This document shows positions 21,611-30,339 of a DNA stretch of 64,000 bases, piece by piece (within the stretch, counting starts at the first letter, position 1; every line of letters starts with the position of its first letter). A program made the translations under genes and the position numbers. The notes below the pieces were generated by a model. That model was given only the letters and a program-made list of their open reading frames with translations, did not search any database and had not been told where the DNA came from. The stretch comes from Cordilura impudica (taxonomy: Eukaryota > Arthropoda > Insecta > Diptera > Scathophagidae), in assembly GCA_963682025.1 (NCBI GenBank), contig OY821521.1, positions 165,264,461 to 165,328,460 of the forward strand. The letters are read 5' to 3'.

Positions 21611-23554
21611 AGAGCATGTAGAGAATTCTCATTATAAATATTTCGTCAAAATCACCAAACTGAAAACTATATGTATAAAATTGTTTACAAAGTAAACCCT
21701 TTATATATATTACTGCTTTTCTAATAGTGTTTGAAATTTTATAGTTTTAGATTTAGAATTAGATAAAGGTTTTCCTTAATTTCCTTTAAAATATCAAATA
21801 TCTGTGGTTTTCTAGAAAAACCGCGTATGTTATAAAATCAAAAGGTTCAGGAGAGAAAAAAAAAACATTATATTTGAAATTATGGGCTCGATATCAAGTT
21901 TTTAGGACTTTTTATTTAACAGCCCTGTAGATATGGGCAATAAATACTTTATAAAAAATTTTGAGTCAAAAATCTTAAGAGGAATAGATCCTAGAGAAGG
22001 CTAAAAAAGAACAATATGTAAATTACACTCAAAGTGTGTGCAGAAAAACAACTTATGTCGACAAATGTCGTTTTCTTTGAAAAAGAAAACTACCAATGAA
22101 ATTTGCTTGAAAAGTTGATTTTTTTTTTCGTCAACAGAAAGTTAACGGGACTTAGGGTGAGAATATAACAACGTATCAGGAATAATAGTGACAACAAATA
22201 ACAGAAATAAGCACAACAGTTTTTATAAGTGGTTATAAACTGAAAAATAATCCAAAATTATATTGCATTTCTTTTTTCATTAATAACAACGTATGTCGGT
22301 ATGTGTCGTTTTCTGAGAAAATAATTTGTCAGCGATCAAACGTAGGTTGACATACGTCGTTAGTGCTGGAAATTATTTTTTTTTTTTGTACGTTTATTTA
22401 TTCACAATTTTGAAATTCTTAAACTATAATAAACACTAGCTATAAAGAAAGTTATATATACAAATATACAAAGTCCCAGAAACGAGCTCTATAGTATTTT
22501 TAATATAAGAATAGATATTGATTTACAATAATTAGTATTTTTATTTTGTATACACAAATACACAGCAAATATAAATTTATTTTGTAATGAAAAATTTTTT
22601 AAAAACATTACTTGTATCTTGGCAGAAGGATAAAACTAAGGTCTAAATGTTAAAAGAAAAATTTTAGTTAATTATTCATGTAGGCACCAAAATTTTTTGG
22701 CTTTTGATCTTTGCCGTATGTCAAGTTCTTTGATAGATATACTTGTGTCATACCTGATATTATTATTTGGAGAATTACAATCAATTGCTTTGATATTGGC
22801 CCGTCTGAAAGTATGATATAAAATAGGAATGCCATTTTCATCCTGAATTATATTTAACTTATCTAAGTATAAAAATGCCTCGGGTGGCACAAAACCTTTT
22901 TCTAAAGTATTTATTATATAAATGTCATTTGCATAGTACGGTGCCATTATTAGATTATTTTCAATGCACGATGTGCACTTTAAAATATTATTCCTGATTA
23001 GATTAATTATAAAGTTATCTATTCTAATTATATTAGATGAATTATATAGTTTTTTATTTGAAACGTATTTTACATAATTACTATGTGACGATCTAAATAA
23101 TGACGTACAAGCCCTTAAAGATTTCCTTTCGAAGACTCGTATTTTTTCCATGGAAGAAGGTGAGATAATGAACCAAATTGGGCATCCATATGTGAGGATT
23201 GGTCTAATAAGTGATTGGTACATAATTATTTTTATCTTAGATTTTATATGTTTAGAATAAAATAAGGATTTATATACAAAAAATGCCTTTCGTGCTTTTA
23301 TAGTTATTTCGTTTACATGAGTATTGAAGTATAAGAATTTGTCTAAGTGAATGCCTAAATATTTGACTACTTGCTTATTGGGTATGTTGGTGTTAGTTAA
23401 ATTCGATTTAATTCCAAAATATTTCCAGTTTCTTTCTATATTGTTGTTACATTTATCGACAGAGGGCCTGAATAAAATTGTTTCACATTTTTGTGCATTT
23501 ATTTTCATGTTCCAGTCAACTGAAAATTGTTGTACTGTTTTAAAAGATTCTTGA

Positions 23555-23570
23555 AAGTTTGTATTTATTT
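23555..23570 (+). repeat. Target-site duplication of the Penelope-like element (one side)
   Basis: AAGTTTGTATTTATTT, identical to 24413-24428. Confidence 0.85.
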
Positions 23571-23682
23571 AATTTGATTTGTTCAGCTTGAGGTCATAAA
23601 ATTTTTAATAAAATAAACAAAAAAGGTTTTTTTTTATTTATGTTTTAATTTTATTAATATTTTTTCTTTTTATATATTATTT

Positions 23683-23726
23683 GACCCAATATTTCGACCG
23701 AATTTTCCGATCATCATCAGGGGATC
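23683..23726 (-). ncRNA. Hammerhead ribozyme-like motif in the Penelope-like element
   Basis: On the minus strand the order is GATCCC, CTGATGA, a T, then a 7-pair stem II (GATCGGA with TTCGGTC, two wobble pairs, 3-base loop), GAAA, a two-pair stem III, and GGGTC, which pairs with GATCCC with one bulge. Penelope-like elements are known to carry minimal hammerheads of this sort in their terminal repeats. The motif lies about 200 bases downstream of the endonuclease stop, where such a repeat is expected. The bulge in stem I and the extra U before stem II make activity uncertain. Confidence 0.6.
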
Positions 23727-23923
23727 TGTTGTTAAATAAACAAAGTAATAATGACAAAACATTTTTTAATATAATTACAAAAATATTATTTAAACACTAA
23801 AAACAACTGATGTATAAAATAAAAACAAATTTACATACATAAACAAAAAGATAGTGTTCCGCGAAAAAAAAAAAAAAAAAAAACAAAAAATTTTTTTATC
23901 CTTGTTACACTTCCAAGCTATTG

Positions 23924-24412
23924 TCACCTACTGTTTTGTTTTGATAAATATTTGTCTATTGTGTGTCTGTAGATTTGGGCGCAATTATCTGTGTCAGTTT
24001 TGTAATTTAGTCTCTTCTCTACTGGTACATTAATAATATGTAACATCTCTAGAGTATATCTCTTCTTATAATTATTCTCACCCACTAATATTTTCACATT
24101 GTCAAAGTTTGGTTTATGTCCAGTTAAGGTACAGTGGGCTGCTAATGCTGTTTTTTGTGAAATAGGTTTGTCAACTGCTTTTTGGTCTGATTTATGTGAT
24201 GAAAGTCTAGTCTTAAGTTTTGTTTTTGTTGTACCAACATATACCTTCGGGCATATGTTGGACTCGTCTCCATTACAATTTATTTGATAGACAAGATTCG
24301 ATTTGTCTTCTTTTAATAATTTTGATTTAGTTTTACTAAATAACTTTTCAAGTGTATTGTCCGTTCTAGTTGTTAATTTAAATTTATTCTTGTTATATAT
24401 ATCCGCATTTTT
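23924..24412 (-). CDS. Penelope-like element GIY-YIG endonuclease (C-terminal fragment)
   Basis: The minus strand is open for 162 codons from the insertion edge to a TGA at 23926-23924, with no start because the copy is truncated. Landmarks of the GIY-YIG nuclease: VYQI at residues 41-44, a cysteine pair C46 and C54 (the zinc-binding insertion characteristic of Penelope endonucleases), KVYVG at 56-60, TRLSSHKSD at 68-76 (catalytic arginine and histidine), and LEMLHI at 121-126 with the glutamate that binds the metal ion. In Penelope elements this domain follows the reverse transcriptase and nicks the target for insertion. The frame has no damage, so the insertion is probably recent, but it cannot act alone. 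The plus-strand frame at 24099-24287 is a shadow. Confidence 0.9.
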   Translation of the reverse strand, partial: KNADIYNKNKFKLTTRTDNTLEKLFSKTKSKLLKEDKSNLVYQINCNGDESNICPKVYVGTTKTKLKTRLSSHKSDQKAVDKPISQKTALAAHCTLTGHKPNFDNVKILVGENNYKKRYTLEMLHIINVPVEKRLNYKTDTDNCAQIYRHTIDKYLSKQNSR

Positions 24413-24428
24413 AAGTTTGTATTTATTT
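24413..24428 (+). repeat. Target-site duplication of the Penelope-like element (other side)
   Basis: AAGTTTGTATTTATTT, identical to 23555-23570. Confidence 0.85.
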
Positions 24429-25925
24429 TATCAATTGTGCTGTCGGCGTGGTATATGACAATATCATCTGCAAATGCTATAATGTTTTCTGTTTTGTTAA
24501 GCAGATCTAGAATAAAAAGATTAAATAAAATGGGAGAGTTTACAGTACCTTGTTGTAAGCCATTAATGATTTTGAAGATTCTATTACTTTTATAGTTCTG
24601 GTGAAACACTATAAAGGATTTTTCGCTTATCATATTATAAGTATTATTTGATGTATTGGAAACTGAAATTCAAGTAATTTGAATATTAAACCTGGTACCC
24701 ATATGCTGTCAAAGGCTTTTTCCATATCTATTAAACAAGCTCCAGTGCATAGTTTCATGTTCCAATTCCAATTAATATTGGAAATGAGTAATTGTATTGC
24801 GTTTGTAGTTGAATGCTTGTATTTAAATCCAAACTGTTTTTCACTTACCAATCTTGTATCATTACAGAATTTGTTTATATTATTGTTAATACACATTTCA
24901 AATACTTTGCTTATATTTGGAAGTAAACTTATTGCACGAAGATTTTGTGGATTACTCGTATCTTTGTTTTTTTTTTGCTAAAAGAACAACTTTAGCTTTT
25001 TCCATTTTTGGGGGAAATATGAATTATTTATCATGTTATTAAAAAGACTACAATATTCGAAAATCGTTATTTCTGGAATATTTTTTAATACTAGATTCGG
25101 TATTGTGTCAACTCCTGACGATAATTTACCTTTTAAACGGGAGAAAATATATGTTATTTTTTCCCTCGTTATGAAATAGTCACCGGCTTGTCTTTCATTT
25201 AGATTATTGGAATTTTTTTCTGCGTTGAAATGCATTATAGTGGATTGGTTATTTTCAAAATTAGTTTTTCTTTCCAAAAATTTATTAAAAGCTTCATCGA
25301 CTTGTAGTTGTGTACTATTAATATGATCTATCTGTTTGCTAGCATGAACTGACTCCAAAAATGATCCCATAGCATCTAACATTTGATCTTGATCTCGTAT
25401 AATATAATTATTTAAACTATCCTTTTCTAAATTTCTTGAGTCTATTTCCACATTATTAAGTAAATATTCTAAATGTTGTGGAATTTTTATGTTCTGAAGA
25501 ATTAAAGGGCTAAACTTTTTAAAAGTTTTCTTAATTTCTTTAAACATATTTTTGAATTTTTAGGGTTTATTTTTGTTAATTTTTCTAGTATGTATTTGTT
25601 TAAAACGTTAGTGATATTTTCCTTTAAAAGGTTTTTAATTAGTTTCAGTTTAGCTTTAAGTGTATTCAGTGCGGGTTCTGTTAAGGTATGCTCTAGTCTA
25701 TTGTGTTTTTTAATTATTGTAAGTATTTTACTTTTTTCTGCGTGCTGCAAATTAATTTAATAAACATTTAAGTTACGTCGTTATTTAAAGAAAAAACTTA
25801 GAAATGGTCAATATTTAAAAAAAAAAATTAAACACATGTAAAGAGCGTTAAAAATTATTATAATTGGCATCGTTGACTCAAAACTGACAAAAATGGACAT
25901 ACGCGGTTATTCCACAGATATACAC

Positions 25926-26180
25926 TATATAAAACATAAAAAAGAATTTACTGATCTCATTTGTTGTAATATATTGAATAATATCTTAAACTCTGTAAAT
26001 ATGTTTATATAATATTAAATGAAATAAAGATGATATTTTGAAATTGAAATTAAATTGAATTGAAATAAAATTTTAGAATTAAATAAAAATATGCTATAAT
26101 GAATATTCATACTCGTTATCTGCATTATAATCAAATTAAGGGTGAAATTTAAAAATCCAAAATCAAACTGAAAAAAAATA
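25926..26180. other. Gap: AT-rich, nothing recognised
   Basis: There are GAAATTGAAATTAAATTG-type runs at about 26039-26080; no gene or element end was seen. Confidence 0.4.
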
Positions 26181-26255
26181 TCTATAATATTAATAGGCTA
26201 GGCGATTTCTTGTTACCGATGTTTTGTTCTACCGTTTTATCCCGATTTTGACCAA

Positions 26256-26477
26256 GTACGATTGTATGTGAAGGTTCACGGTTCAAACCTCACGGCCGCT
26301 CTAAGTAGAAAAATATTATATAGAAACAATCTATTTAATTATAACATAACAATTATAACAATGTTAAATAAATTGCTGATGAAGGCTGAAATGCTAGAAA
26401 CCGGTCCGATTAAGAATACAGTGTGGTTATGAATTTTTGAAATATATGCTTTCTTCTTCTTCTCTACCACGCACCAT
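26256..26477 (+). mobile_element. Short hammerhead-bearing retroelement (SINE-like), copy 1
   Basis: This 222-bp insertion interrupts Helitron-2 sequence and is flanked by CCAA at 26252-26255 and 26478-26481. It has a GGTTCAAACC string (26280-26289) matching a pol III B box, though no good A box; a hammerhead motif in the middle; and a TTCTTCTTCTTCTC run followed by a fixed end ACCACGCACCAT. A second copy at 47414-47570 shares the last 157 bp with the same 3' end. There is no coding sequence. It may be a tRNA-related SINE with a ribozyme, or the terminal repeat of an unseen Penelope-like element. Confidence 0.65.
26371..26411 (+). ncRNA. Hammerhead ribozyme motif in the short retroelement, copy 1
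   Basis: Stem I is AATTG (26371-26375) with CGATT (26407-26411), one wobble. The core is CTGATGA (26376-26382) and GAAA (26397-26400). Stem II is three pairs (GGC with GCT, one wobble) around TGAAAT, with an A-A mismatch next to the core. Stem III is ACC with GGT without a loop, and the cleavage nucleotide would be C26406. The very small stem III is typical of hammerheads in retroelements, which often act as dimers. Confidence 0.7.
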
Positions 26478-26660
26478 CCAAATGTATATTATCTGAAAGG
26501 TATTTCTTTTTAGCTGTTCGCCAGATTTACAGATTTTTAACTTTTTTGTCTTTATTTTGAGTAAATTGCATTTAAAGTTGCTATTAACACATACATACAT
26601 AAAATTATACATATGCTATGTGTGTTTTATTAAATTTGTTAATGTGTTTGTTAATGAGTT

Positions 26661-26906
26661 TTGCTATCTTCATTTTTTTTACACAAAATTATAACATCAA
26701 CGTTACCTATCTACCTTTGTAGAAGGATACAATTTGCTAGATCTATTCGTGACAAAAATATAATCCAAAGAAGATTTAAAAGCCTTTTATTACAACGTCA
26801 GTTTTTCATTTACTCCACTAGTCTTTGGAACCTTCTTCCTAATCGAATTCAAATCAAAAGCAACACTAACAAGTTTAAAAATGAGCTGCTTAAATTCCTT
26901 TGTTAA
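26661..26906 (+). pseudogene. LINE-b protein C-terminal fragment
   Basis: The C-terminal residues of this 81-codon frame align end to end with the last third of the protein at 4335-5084: LHKIITSTLPIYLCRRIQFA corresponds to LHKIIYTRAPTYLSERLLFA, and SLWNLLPNRIQ to RLWNMLPSSIQ. The first few codons are Helitron sequence (the LINE begins at about 26680), so the apparent methionine start is accidental. It has no function on its own. Confidence 0.8.
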
Positions 26907-27112
26907 ATTCAATTTATCAACTAATTACTTTTCTTTTTGATTAAATTCTTTATACATTAGTTACCTATAAATTTAATTTTTATATTCTTTTCTTTTTATG
27001 TTATTGTCAAATCGGATTTATGTTCTCATTACTCAATAGCACTATAATTTATAAGATTTTAGTCTTGTTGTGCTAGGTCATCAAATAAATAAATAAATAA
27101 AAAAATAAATTA
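26680..27112 (+). mobile_element. LINE-b copy 2, strongly 5'-truncated
   Basis: The fragment holds only the last 80 or so codons of the LINE-b protein and the 3' untranslated region, ending in an AAAT-repeat tail at 27087-27110. It is inserted in Helitron-2 sequence, which resumes at AATAAACCATAAAAGTG. Confidence 0.8.
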
Positions 27113-27208
27113 TAATAAACCATAAAAGTGTTGGTTTGTGAATTGGCTAAGATGAAAAATAAAGCTGCCTAGAAATTGCACTTGAATTTCGAGGCTGGAA
27201 TATGCCAG

Positions 27209-27640
27209 TTTTATCTTAATAGCCTATGGTTTCTGAAAAAATAGTATGACCGCATTAACTGTTTTGGACTTGGGGCCGCATATGACCCCAAGCTGATGAA
27301 AGACAATTTATTAAAAAAAAGCAAATATTTTGAAAGTGCTGTTGAATTTTTAGATGTGACGCTCAAAACATAATAACCAAATGTGCAAGTCTTCCATGCT
27401 AAAAATTTGAAATAAATCGAGCAACGTTAACCCATTCCTTGCCGAGGCCAAACTATGAATTTTGGCATATTTAAATAAATTAATTTTTCTAATAAGCTAG
27501 ATGAAACCCTTACGAAAACTTACTCTTATGTGCTCCTAGGGTTAAAATGATCAAAAATTCAGCAGTATTTGCAAAAAAATTTGAATTTTTTGACTTAATC
27601 ATTTGTGGCGCCAAGTCCAAATGGGTTATTGACGTCAAAT
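27209..27640 (+). repeat. Degraded fragment of the foldback (Mutator-like) family
   Basis: The fragment aligns with 15533-15900 of the left arm of the 14752-17545 element: TTTTATCTTAATAGCCTA, then GACCGCATTAAC in place of GACTCCATTAAC, then CATATGACCxCAA. It is more diverged than the two arms are from each other. Confidence 0.65.
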
Positions 27641-27654
27641 TATAAAATCATCAT

Positions 27655-28405
27655 AATCATCAAATCATAAAAATCGGCACCACTGCTCAGGGTATACTGA
27701 CTTTGTGCTGATGTTTGTAACTACTAAACATATTTGACTTAAACCCTTTCATTATACCAATTGACTCGGAATCACTTCCTGGCGATGTCCGTCTGTCCGC
27801 CTGCCCGTCTTCCGTCTGTATGTCCATGTAAACCTTATAATCGAACTATAGGTCGCAAATAGCAAAAGCCTTCTATCGGCCATAAGATGAACGCTCTTAA
27901 TAATTGGTGAAATTGGTTTATGTTCAGACCTAGTCCCCATACAAATGACCGCTATGAGATCGACTTAAATTGCCATAATATCCAAATTATCGTAAAGATC
28001 TTGGTCAAGTTGAGATTGTGTATGTTTATTGCATCCATTTATCAGTAGTCCAAAAATGAACCATATTGGACAAATAAGTGATTCCCGATCTTCACTTAAA
28101 TCAATCATAAAACAAAATTATTGCACAGATTTTTGTCAAATTTGGTTTGTTTATATTTATGCAAAAAATACGACACCGTACTAAATACAGTCAGGATCAG
28201 TCCATTTTTCGACCTAGTCCCCATATAAATAATGCTCATCTGATATGAACTTTTTCATATCCGAAGGCAAGAATTAATCATAATGGCACTCAAATATGGT
28301 TTATGCTTCTTTTCTATGTCTTATAAGTTGGACCCAACAGTTAGGGTCTCTAAACGCATGGTATAGGGTATCGTATATTCAGTTCAAGAGCGACTAAAAT
28401 TTTCT
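27655..28405 (+). repeat. Repeat A copy 4
   Basis: This is the longest uninterrupted copy in the window. It has GATGTTTGTAACTAC, a GGCGATGTCCGTCTGTCC run, ATCCAAATTATCGTAAAGA, CAGTCAGGATCAGTCC and an end near CATGGTATAGGGTATCGTAT. Confidence 0.7.
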
Positions 28406-28479
28406 TACTTTCTTACTAAAATTAATTACTTTAATTGAAATTGTATTAAAACTTACAAAAAAAATTGTTTTTTTAGTTC

Positions 28480-29340
28480 TAGTCACTAATTAAACTCAAG
28501 GATCTTTTCCGAAAACCGTTCAGTTAGAGCTTTTATAATAGTTTTTATAACTCTTTTGGAACAGTTCGTCCATCTTTGTTAAAAATTTCCACAATTTGGG
28601 ACACCTTTTTTGTGTTCTGCAACTCTCTTATCACAGGAGTCCAGTATCTCTTCACTCACCTAAGCTCCAAGGACAGTTTGTCTTCATTGATAACAAAAAA
28701 AAAAAAAAAAACACCGTCATTGTTGTTGTACCATTCAATAGTTTTCTTACAAAACATTGCTTCTTTTGCTGAAACTCCATATTACATTGCATACCAGTAA
28801 ATTCTTTGAAAATTTTGTCTGCTTTTAGGTCCAAAATATATCCAACATTTCCGTGTGCATTAGCAATATAAAAATTTTGAAGCGGAAGCTGCGAAAAATC
28901 TGCCAGCACATACGTTTTGTCGTCCATTGAGCAACAGGAGTATTTTTTTATGAAACATGATATCAATTTCCTAGCTCAATTTTTGACCTCTGAATTGTGT
29001 GCAGCCTTCCTGTCTGGAACTTTTTATAGTCTGTATGTTTTTAAACTTGCATTGGCATTTACCTATGAACCAAATAGTCCGAACACTTAGTTAAGCGGGA
29101 TTCTTTTTCACCGAATATGATGGGAGCTCTTTTCAATATACTTTCTATTTTTCTTGGCCTTAAAAACCGCAGCTTTCTTTCTTACCGAACCATATTTCTT
29201 ATCACTGGTTAAATTCTCCTGATACTTTCTAATAACTTTGGAAACATTTTGATGAGGGACCTTTTATTTTTTGGTCATCTTTTTTTTTGCACCAAATTTG
29301 ATTTAGTAGAAAATATTTAATAGTTTTAGCACGTACTTTT
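28480..29340 (-). pseudogene. Tc1/mariner-superfamily transposase relic
   Basis: Reading the minus strand from about 29300, the N-terminal helix-turn-helix region is broken (SLIKMFPKLLESIRRI), followed by KVPDRK-like residues. Then comes the intact piece 28966-28652 with CCSMDDKTYVLADFSQLPLQ, which contains the first catalytic aspartate (MDDKTYV), and NGTTTMTVFFFFF followed by NCPWSLGE. The order resembles the branch of Tc1/mariner elements with the MDDE-Y-V motif; I cannot fix the family. Stops and frameshifts are frequent in the N-terminal third and after 28652, and the second and third catalytic residues are not visible. Confidence 0.6.
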
Positions 29341-29534
29341 ATTTCACTTTTCATTTCAATCACAATTACAACTAATAAACAGAGTTGACATAACTGGCAT
29401 ATTTTTAAAGATAACTCTATAAAAAAAAAAATTCAAATAACGCTTGCAAAAAAAGTTAAAAGGAAAAACGTGTGTTAAGATTTTTTTTATCAGACTCCTT
29501 AGCAAAACATTTTTTTGAAAATATTTTTTAAGTA

Positions 29535-29870
29535 ATTTTTTATAAGCTCCACACCAGTGTGCGGAGGGTATATACATATTAGTTGGTCATGTCGTTTGCA
29601 TTAATTACAAAAAAAATTTGGATGCCATATAATAAATATATTTTTGATTCTTATAAAAAGCAGCGTTGATATAGAAATGTCCGTCTGTCCCTTTTTGGAT
29701 ATCACTATCACTTCCTCAATAGGCCACTTATCTTGCTTATATTTAGTGATAACGATTTACCAATATCCTTCGCAAGCTGCTATTTAGCATCATCAAAATC
29801 GGTTTAATATGTCCCGAGATATCAATGAAAGTGTAAAAAAACTTTTGAAAAAATATGATTTTTCTACGTT
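29535..29870 (+). repeat. Interspersed repeat, unclassified (family D-like)
   Basis: Starts near GTGCGGAGGGTATATACATAT and includes a GAAATGTCCGTCTGTCCC run and GGTTTAATATGTCCCGAG. The stretch at 38820-39010 looks related in layout (a run of CGGACGGACAGACGG and GGTGTGGACGGTATATA). Confidence 0.4.
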
Positions 29871-29924
29871 GCTCTTGTTATTGTTGTAATTGAAATTTTT
29901 TTTTCTTGTATGCGATTTTTTTTA

Positions 29925-30140
29925 ATATTAAAAATATAGTTGGTCTAGAGCGACTATGCGATACTCTGTACCATGGGTTTAGAGAATAGATCGTAGGTCC
30001 AAGTAATTGGGTATAGAAAATTAGCATAAGCCAAATATGCGTGGCATTCTTATTAATTTTTTCGCTTGCAGATATGAAAAACTTCATACCGGGTGCAATA
30101 TTTATATAGGGACTAGGTCGAAAAATGGGTTTGAACAAAA
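29925..30140 (-). repeat. Repeat A copy 5 (minus orientation)
   Basis: Landmarks GGTCTAGAGCGACTATGCG, GTGGCATTCTTATTAATTTT and GGGACTAGGTCG match other copies in reverse. The minus-strand frame at 29878-30138 is a by-product. Confidence 0.6.
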
Positions 30141-30339
30141 AAAATTATCTCATCTGTAATTTTTTAAATATCAATGCTTCAGGCCCGATTGAAGTACTAA
30201 GAGCCTGGCAAAACACAACTTCAAGCATTATTTCCAGAATGTGATGACGACATGCCAGCCAAAGCATATCTTTATCCATCTTTTGTTCTAACAAAATACA
30301 TGCACCAATTCTTCTGGTGTAAAAAATTTAATTATATTT

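Larger units (their letters stand above)
23571..24412 (-). mobile_element. Penelope-like element, 5'-truncated, 842 bp
   Basis: A minus-strand GIY-YIG endonuclease frame, a 3' region of about 350 bp and a hammerhead-like motif lie between two identical 16-bp target duplications, AAGTTTGTATTTATTT at 23555-23570 and 24413-24428. The reverse transcriptase that should precede the endonuclease is missing. The insertion interrupts LINE-a copy 2 and is therefore younger than it. Confidence 0.85.
22672..25750 (-). pseudogene. LINE-a reverse transcriptase, split by insertion and frameshifts
   Basis: In minus-strand order: 25750-25502 (basic linker), 25547-24978 (RLKGKLSSGVDTIPNLVLKNIP, motif before the reverse transcriptase), 24896-24630 (EKQFGFKYKHSTTNAI, then IDMEKAFDSIWVPGLI with the first catalytic aspartate), 24633-24373 (INGLQQGTVNSPILFN and active site AFADDIVIY), and 23508-22672 (INAQKCETILFRP, VKYLGIHLDK, RPILTYGCPIW, and the conserved tail shared with copy 1). 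The reading frame resumes across the Penelope insertion: the codons before and after the insertion both read INTN at the duplicated target. Frameshifts near 24978 and 24630 show it was probably dead already or has decayed since. Confidence 0.85.
22374..25765 (-). mobile_element. LINE-a copy 2 (minus strand), interrupted by a Penelope-like element
   Basis: The 3' end matches LINE-a copy 1, including the GAATAAATAAACGTAC region and the poly(A) tail (T tract at 22376-22388). The 5' end is truncated within the region between endonuclease and reverse transcriptase at about 25765. The coding sequence is split at 23571-24412 by a younger insertion. Confidence 0.85.
21797..25925. mobile_element. DNA element with inverted ends, split by LINE-a
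   Basis: The left end carries ATCTGTGG...AACCGCGTATG (about 21801-21836) and the right end carries the inverted form CATACGCGGTTATTCCACAGAT (about 25897-25918). Between them, outside the LINE, are repeated ACGTATGTCGxxATGTGTCG and TACGTCGTTA strings. Without the LINE the element would be about 700 bp and non-coding. The family is not recognised, and the exact ends are uncertain. Confidence 0.5.
26181..27208 (+). mobile_element. Helitron-2 copy split by two retroelement insertions
   Basis: The 5' end is TCTATAATATTAATAGGC after an A. Helitron sequence continues at 26181-26255, 26482-26680 and 27113-27208 and aligns in order with the reverse complement of the copy at 62412-62760. The 3' end has the CGAATTTCGAG hairpin remnant and a mutated CCAG in place of CTAG. 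The interruptions are the 222-bp hammerhead element and LINE-b copy 2. Confidence 0.8.

Noticed and set aside
22354..25783. TACGTCGTTA on both sides of LINE-a copy 2 as its target duplication
   Set aside because: On the 3' side it is separated from the poly(A) by about 13 bases, and similar strings recur in the split host element, so it is more likely part of that element.
26258..26300. tRNA gene suggested by GGTTCAAACC
   Set aside because: No cloverleaf can be drawn: the T-stem does not pair around the loop and no A box is found at the right distance.
27292..27320. CTGATGA at 27293 as another hammerhead
   Set aside because: No GAAA at the right distance and no flanking stems; it is part of the foldback family fragment.
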